A DNA stretch of 63,614 nucleotides from Flavobacteriaceae bacterium (lineage in GTDB: Bacteria > Bacteroidota > Bacteroidia > Flavobacteriales > Flavobacteriaceae), in assembly GCA_021648445.1 (NCBI GenBank), contig JAKISU010000003.1:1-63614 (forward strand), read 5' to 3'. Each line of letters begins with the position of its first letter. Within the stretch, counting starts at the first letter, position 1. Below, piece by piece: positions 59,517 through 63,614 of the stretch. The translations under genes and the position numbers were made by a program. The notes under the pieces were generated by a model, which worked only from the letters and a program-made list of their open reading frames with translations, did no database searches and was not told where the DNA came from.

Positions 59517-62246
59517 GTGCAAATTTATTTAAATAGTGTTGTTCAAGAAATATTAGCTAAGACTGACAATCTTTCTAATTATACTTTTATTTTACCAAGT
59601 AAAAGAGCTGGGGTCTTTCTAAAAGATGAACTCAAATCATCTTTAATACAAACTACTATACTTCCAAAAATTATAAGTATAGAAGAGTTTATCAAAGAAT
59701 TATCAAATATAAATTCAATTGATACAACTACGTTATTATTTGAATTTTATCATATTTATAAGCAACATGCTCTCGTAAAAGAAATTGACAGTTTTGATCA
59801 GTTTTCAACATGGGCAACAATTTTATTACAAGATTTTAATGAAATAGACAGGCATTTAATCGATCCTAAATATATTTTTGGTTATTTAAAAGATATTAAA
59901 AGGCTGGAAGAACTATTAAAAGGTGAACAAAAAACAGAACTAATTAAAAACCGTTTTCGTTTTTTTGAAAAATTAGAAACATACTATACCGCTTTTTATA
60001 AGCACTTACTAGAAAAAAAAGTTGGCTATCAAGGTTTACAATATAGAGAAGCAGTAGATAATATTCATTTCTTCATTAATAACATTACCGAAACAAAGAT
60101 TGTTTTTGTAGGTTTTAATGCACTTAATAAGGCTGAAGAGAAAATATTTCAAGAGTTACTAAATAGTGGAATTGCAACTATATATTGGGATATAGACAGT
60201 TCTTATTATAACTCTAATCATAGTGCATCATCATTCATTAAAAAATATCATAAAAATTGGGCTTATTATAAAAATAACCCGTTAAATTGGATGACTGATA
60301 GTTTTTCTTCCAAAAAAAACATTAAAATTATTGGTACTCCTAAAAACACTTCGCAAATTAAATATGCAGGTGAAGTACTGGCAACGTTGCATAATACAAC
60401 TGAAAATTATAAAAATACAGCATTAGTTTTAGCTGATGAATCATTATTAACATCAACACTCAATTCATTACCAAAAGATGTTAAAAATGTGAATATAACC
60501 ATGGGTTATGAGCTAAAAGATATTTCGTTGGCAAATTTATTTGAAGCCCTCTTTAAATTACATATCAATAATAAAAAAGATAAGTTTTATTATAAAAATC
60601 TACTCTCTGTTTTAAATCATAGCCAAATAAACGTTCTTTTTAATAAGATTAATTTGTTGAGAAAATTGAGCTTGAAAATTTCAACATACAATTATACATA
60701 TATCACAAAACCTGATCTATTAAAATTATCTAAAGATCATTTACAAGAATTTGAGCTAATTTCCTTTTTGTTTGATAATTGGAATGATAATGCCCCTATT
60801 GCCATTGATAATTGCATTAAGTTAATTATAATAATTCAAGAGAAAGCAACATTAAATCAACTTGAAAAAGAATATGTATATCGATTTTATACTATTTTTC
60901 AACAACTATCAAATTTAAATACAACTTTTGGATATATTACAGATATTAAAACATTATATCAGTTTTACAAACAACTATTGCAAAATGAGAAGCTGTCATT
61001 TAAAGGAGAACCTCTATCTGGATTACAAATAATGGGCATGTTAGAAACTAGAGTTCTAGATTTTAAAAACTTGATTATTACCTCTGTTAATGAAGGTATA
61101 TTACCTGCTAGTAAATCTGATAATTCATTTATTCCTTTTGATATTAAAAAAGAAGTAGGCTTACCAACTTACCAAGAAAAAGATGCTATTTTTTCTTATC
61201 ATTTCTTTAGATTATTACAGCGTGCAGAAAATATATATTTAATTTATAATACTGAAGCTGATGTATATGGGTCAGGAGAACAAAGTCGATTTTTAACACA
61301 GTTAGAGATTCTAAAAGAAAATGAAATAGAAAAGTTTGTAGTAAGCCCTAAAGTGAACAAAACAAAAAATAAACTAAAACAATTACTAAAAAACAAAACG
61401 CTGCTTAGAAGTTTAAAGCAATTAGCAGAAAGAGGATTCTCTCCTACTACACTTACTACATACATCTTAAATCCTTTTGAATTCTACAAACAAAAAATAT
61501 TAAAAATAAGAGAAGTTGAGGAAGTTGAGGAAACGATTGCTGCAAATACGTTAGGCACAATAATTCATAAAACGTTAGAAGTACTATATATTCCTTTTAT
61601 AGGAAAATATTTAACAGAAGGTGCTATAAAAATCATGAAAACAAAAGTATCAGACGAAGTAAAAAAATGGTTTATAAAAGAATATGGTAATAATATTACT
61701 TCGGGTAAAAATTTGTTGATTTATAAAGTAGCACATCAATTTATAGATAATTTTTTAACACAAGAAATCGCTTTAATCCGGCAAGGAAAACAGACTAAAA
61801 TAATAGCTTTAGAACATGATTTAGAAACCTCTATAACCATTGAAGGATTAAACTTTCCTATACATTTAAAAGGGCAAGCAGATAGAATTGATGAAGTTGA
61901 TGGTGTTATCAGGATTATAGATTATAAAACAGGTAAAGTGACACAACCCCAATTAATTATTAAAAACTGGGATTTATTAACTTCTGATTATAAATACAGT
62001 AAAAGTTTTCAAGTTCTTTTTTATGCCTTATTGTATACTCAAATGAATACTATTGATTTAGATAGTACTCAACTTGAAAGCGGAATCATATCATTTAAAA
62101 ATTTAAAATCAAGGTTTTTAAAAGTGAATAAAAATAATGTGTCTAAAGATGATTTAGACAATTTTACCATTCAGTTAAAACAATTAATATTAGAAATTTT
62201 TGATACTGAAAAACGAATAATGGAAAAAGAAACCCCTTTTACATAA
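59517..62246 (+). CDS. PD-(D/E)XK nuclease-family (AddB-like) protein (GTG start)
   Basis: FILPSKRAGVFLKDEL; FSPTTLTTYILNPFEFY; RIIDYKTGKV nuclease motif. Confidence 0.88.
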   Translation: MQIYLNSVVQEILAKTDNLSNYTFILPSKRAGVFLKDELKSSLIQTTILPKIISIEEFIKELSNINSIDTTTLLFEFYHIYKQHALVKEIDSFDQFSTWATILLQDFNEIDRHLIDPKYIFGYLKDIKRLEELLKGEQKTELIKNRFRFFEKLETYYTAFYKHLLEKKVGYQGLQYREAVDNIHFFINNITETKIVFVGFNALNKAEEKIFQELLNSGIATIYWDIDSSYYNSNHSASSFIKKYHKNWAYYKNNPLNWMTDSFSSKKNIKIIGTPKNTSQIKYAGEVLATLHNTTENYKNTALVLADESLLTSTLNSLPKDVKNVNITMGYELKDISLANLFEALFKLHINNKKDKFYYKNLLSVLNHSQINVLFNKINLLRKLSLKISTYNYTYITKPDLLKLSKDHLQEFELISFLFDNWNDNAPIAIDNCIKLIIIIQEKATLNQLEKEYVYRFYTIFQQLSNLNTTFGYITDIKTLYQFYKQLLQNEKLSFKGEPLSGLQIMGMLETRVLDFKNLIITSVNEGILPASKSDNSFIPFDIKKEVGLPTYQEKDAIFSYHFFRLLQRAENIYLIYNTEADVYGSGEQSRFLTQLEILKENEIEKFVVSPKVNKTKNKLKQLLKNKTLLRSLKQLAERGFSPTTLTTYILNPFEFYKQKILKIREVEEVEETIAANTLGTIIHKTLEVLYIPFIGKYLTEGAIKIMKTKVSDEVKKWFIKEYGNNITSGKNLLIYKVAHQFIDNFLTQEIALIRQGKQTKIIALEHDLETSITIEGLNFPIHLKGQADRIDEVDGVIRIIDYKTGKVTQPQLIIKNWDLLTSDYKYSKSFQVLFYALLYTQMNTIDLDSTQLESGIISFKNLKSRFLKVNKNNVSKDDLDNFTIQLKQLILEIFDTEKRIMEKETPFT

Positions 62247-62248
62247 AT

Positions 62249-62968
62249 ATGAAGCGAACATTAATGAAAATAGATGCTATTCTTTGGGATTATGATGGTA
62301 CTTTAGTTAATTCTATACCAAAAAATATTATTACTAAACAAATTCTTTCGGTTGTAACACCAAGGCTTACAGGAGAAAATTTGCCATATCATTTAAAAAG
62401 TGAAAAATCATATCATATAGCAAATCATCAGTCAAAAAATTGGCAAGATTTATATGTTAATTATTATGGAATGACGGAAAGTGAAATGCTTAAAGCCGGA
62501 ACTTTGTGGACTGAGTATCAACTCAAAAACTCAACACCAGTAGAATTATTCTCAAAAATTGAACAAACTATAAATCAAATTCACATACCTCAAGGGATTT
62601 GTTCTCAAAATTCATCTGAAAATATTAATTGGGTTTTAGAAAAAAATAACTTAATCCATAAATTTAATTCAATTATTGGATATGATGATATTCCCAATAA
62701 TGCTCAAAAACCTTCTCCATATGGAGGGCTAAAATGTTTAGAGCAACTATTTGAAACTATACTTAACAAAACTATTCTTTACATTGGCGATCATGAAGGT
62801 GATGTAAAATTTGCAAGAAATATAGAAAAGGAATTGTGTGAAAACAGTAAAGTAATTTCAATAATAGTAAAATATAGTGGTGCTGACACCAAACCATGGG
62901 CTTACAAACCTGATTTTGAAATTGAAACTCCAACAGATTTGTTTGAAATAATAAATAAAAACAGATGA
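62249..62968 (+). CDS. HAD-superfamily hydrolase
   Basis: ILWDYDGTLVNS; YIGDHEGDVKFA. Confidence 0.88.
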   Translation: MKRTLMKIDAILWDYDGTLVNSIPKNIITKQILSVVTPRLTGENLPYHLKSEKSYHIANHQSKNWQDLYVNYYGMTESEMLKAGTLWTEYQLKNSTPVELFSKIEQTINQIHIPQGICSQNSSENINWVLEKNNLIHKFNSIIGYDDIPNNAQKPSPYGGLKCLEQLFETILNKTILYIGDHEGDVKFARNIEKELCENSKVISIIVKYSGADTKPWAYKPDFEIETPTDLFEIINKNR

Positions 62969-63510
62969 AAATTACTAAAAGCAGAATATTACAAGGTAAA
63001 CATCAGAAACCAATATTAACCGATGTCTTTTATATTGAAAACAACAAACCTAAACCTATAGTTATTTTTGCACATGGTTATAAAGGCTATAAAGATTGGG
63101 GTTGTTGGAATTTGGTTGCTAAAGCTTTTGCTAAACACCATTTTTTCTTTGTGAAATTTAACTTTTCTCATAATGGTGGTACAATTGAGCAACCCATAGA
63201 TTTTCCAGATTTGGAAGCTTTTGGTCAAAATAATTACACCAAAGAGCTTGATGACTTACAGTCAATTTTTGATTGGGTAACGACCGAAAAGTCATACAAA
63301 GATGAAATTGACACAGCTAATATTACTCTAATAGGTCATTCAAGAGGTGGAGGTATTGTAACCATTAAAGCAGGAGAAGATTCAAGAATAACACGTTTAA
63401 TTACTTGGGCTGCCGTAAGTAATTTTGGCAACAGATCGTCTACAATAGGTAATTTAGAAGAATGGAAAAAAGACGGAGTTAAATATGTGTACTTTCCTGA
63501 AATAGGTTGA
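62965..63510 (+). pseudogene. Alpha/beta hydrolase (dienelactone hydrolase-like), apparently truncated by an IS at ~63488
   Basis: IGHSRGGGIVTIKAGEDSRITRLITWAAVSNF; ends abruptly after EWKKDGVKYV. Confidence 0.75.
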
Positions 63511-63614
63511 CTAAAAATTCATCACTTAATGATAGTCACTTATGAAAACCCAAAAACAACCCTGGCGAAAAAAAAGCTACGAAAAAGTAACTTTAGAGCT
63601 TAAATTATTGATCG
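63488..63614 (+). mobile_element. Left end of a putative insertion sequence with the start of a transposase ORF (63542, MKTQKQPWRKKSYEKVTLELKLLI...)
   Basis: TGTACTTTCCTGAAATAGGTTGAC terminus; basic N-terminus resembling flavobacterial IS3-type orfA proteins; truncated by the window edge. Confidence 0.6.

Overview
The window is a Flavobacteriaceae-type (Bacteroidota) chromosomal segment: AT-rich, with TAnnTTTG promoters, SusC/SusD proteins and a T9SS sorting tail. From left to right it contains: (i) a left-edge ORF that fuses an ABC-transporter ATPase fragment in frame to the sigma-54 (RpoN) DNA-binding C-terminus; (ii) housekeeping genes: hppA, ppa, tRNA-Leu, prs, rplY, pth, glmS, a DUF4270-like protein, a GT5-only glycogen-synthase-like protein, panC and a UPF0104-like protein; (iii) a mevalonate/isoprenoid cluster (GYDIA GHMP kinase, MvaD, mevalonate kinase, UbiA prenyltransferase), interrupted by a small ars-like locus with a frameshifted GNAT gene; (iv) a ~25 kb starch/maltodextrin utilization locus (SusC/D/E/F, LacI regulator, MFS transporter, pgmB, GH65, GH31, several GH13 and an esterase); (v) tRNA-Phe; (vi) a conserved coaX/OMP/TPR/lptC/CBS-hemolysin/PpiD/OmpA block; and (vii) a PD-(D/E)XK nuclease, a HAD hydrolase, and an alpha/beta hydrolase that appears cut by an IS at the right edge. 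The strongest unexplained signal is a ~70-120 bp leader module found three times in the starch locus, directly before the LacI regulator, before a GH13 amylase and before the SusF-like gene. Each copy has an identical 5-codon mini-ORF (ATGAAACGAGCATGTTAA, MKRAC*), one or two TCCCGA..TCGGGA hairpins, and an A-rich tail running into the ATGAAA start of the downstream gene. Other points of interest are several REP-like palindrome families, a LacI-type operator between susC and the regulator, an ars locus with no visible efflux gene, and gene remnants near 18.6-19.2 kb. All calls come from reading the sequence; no database search was run.
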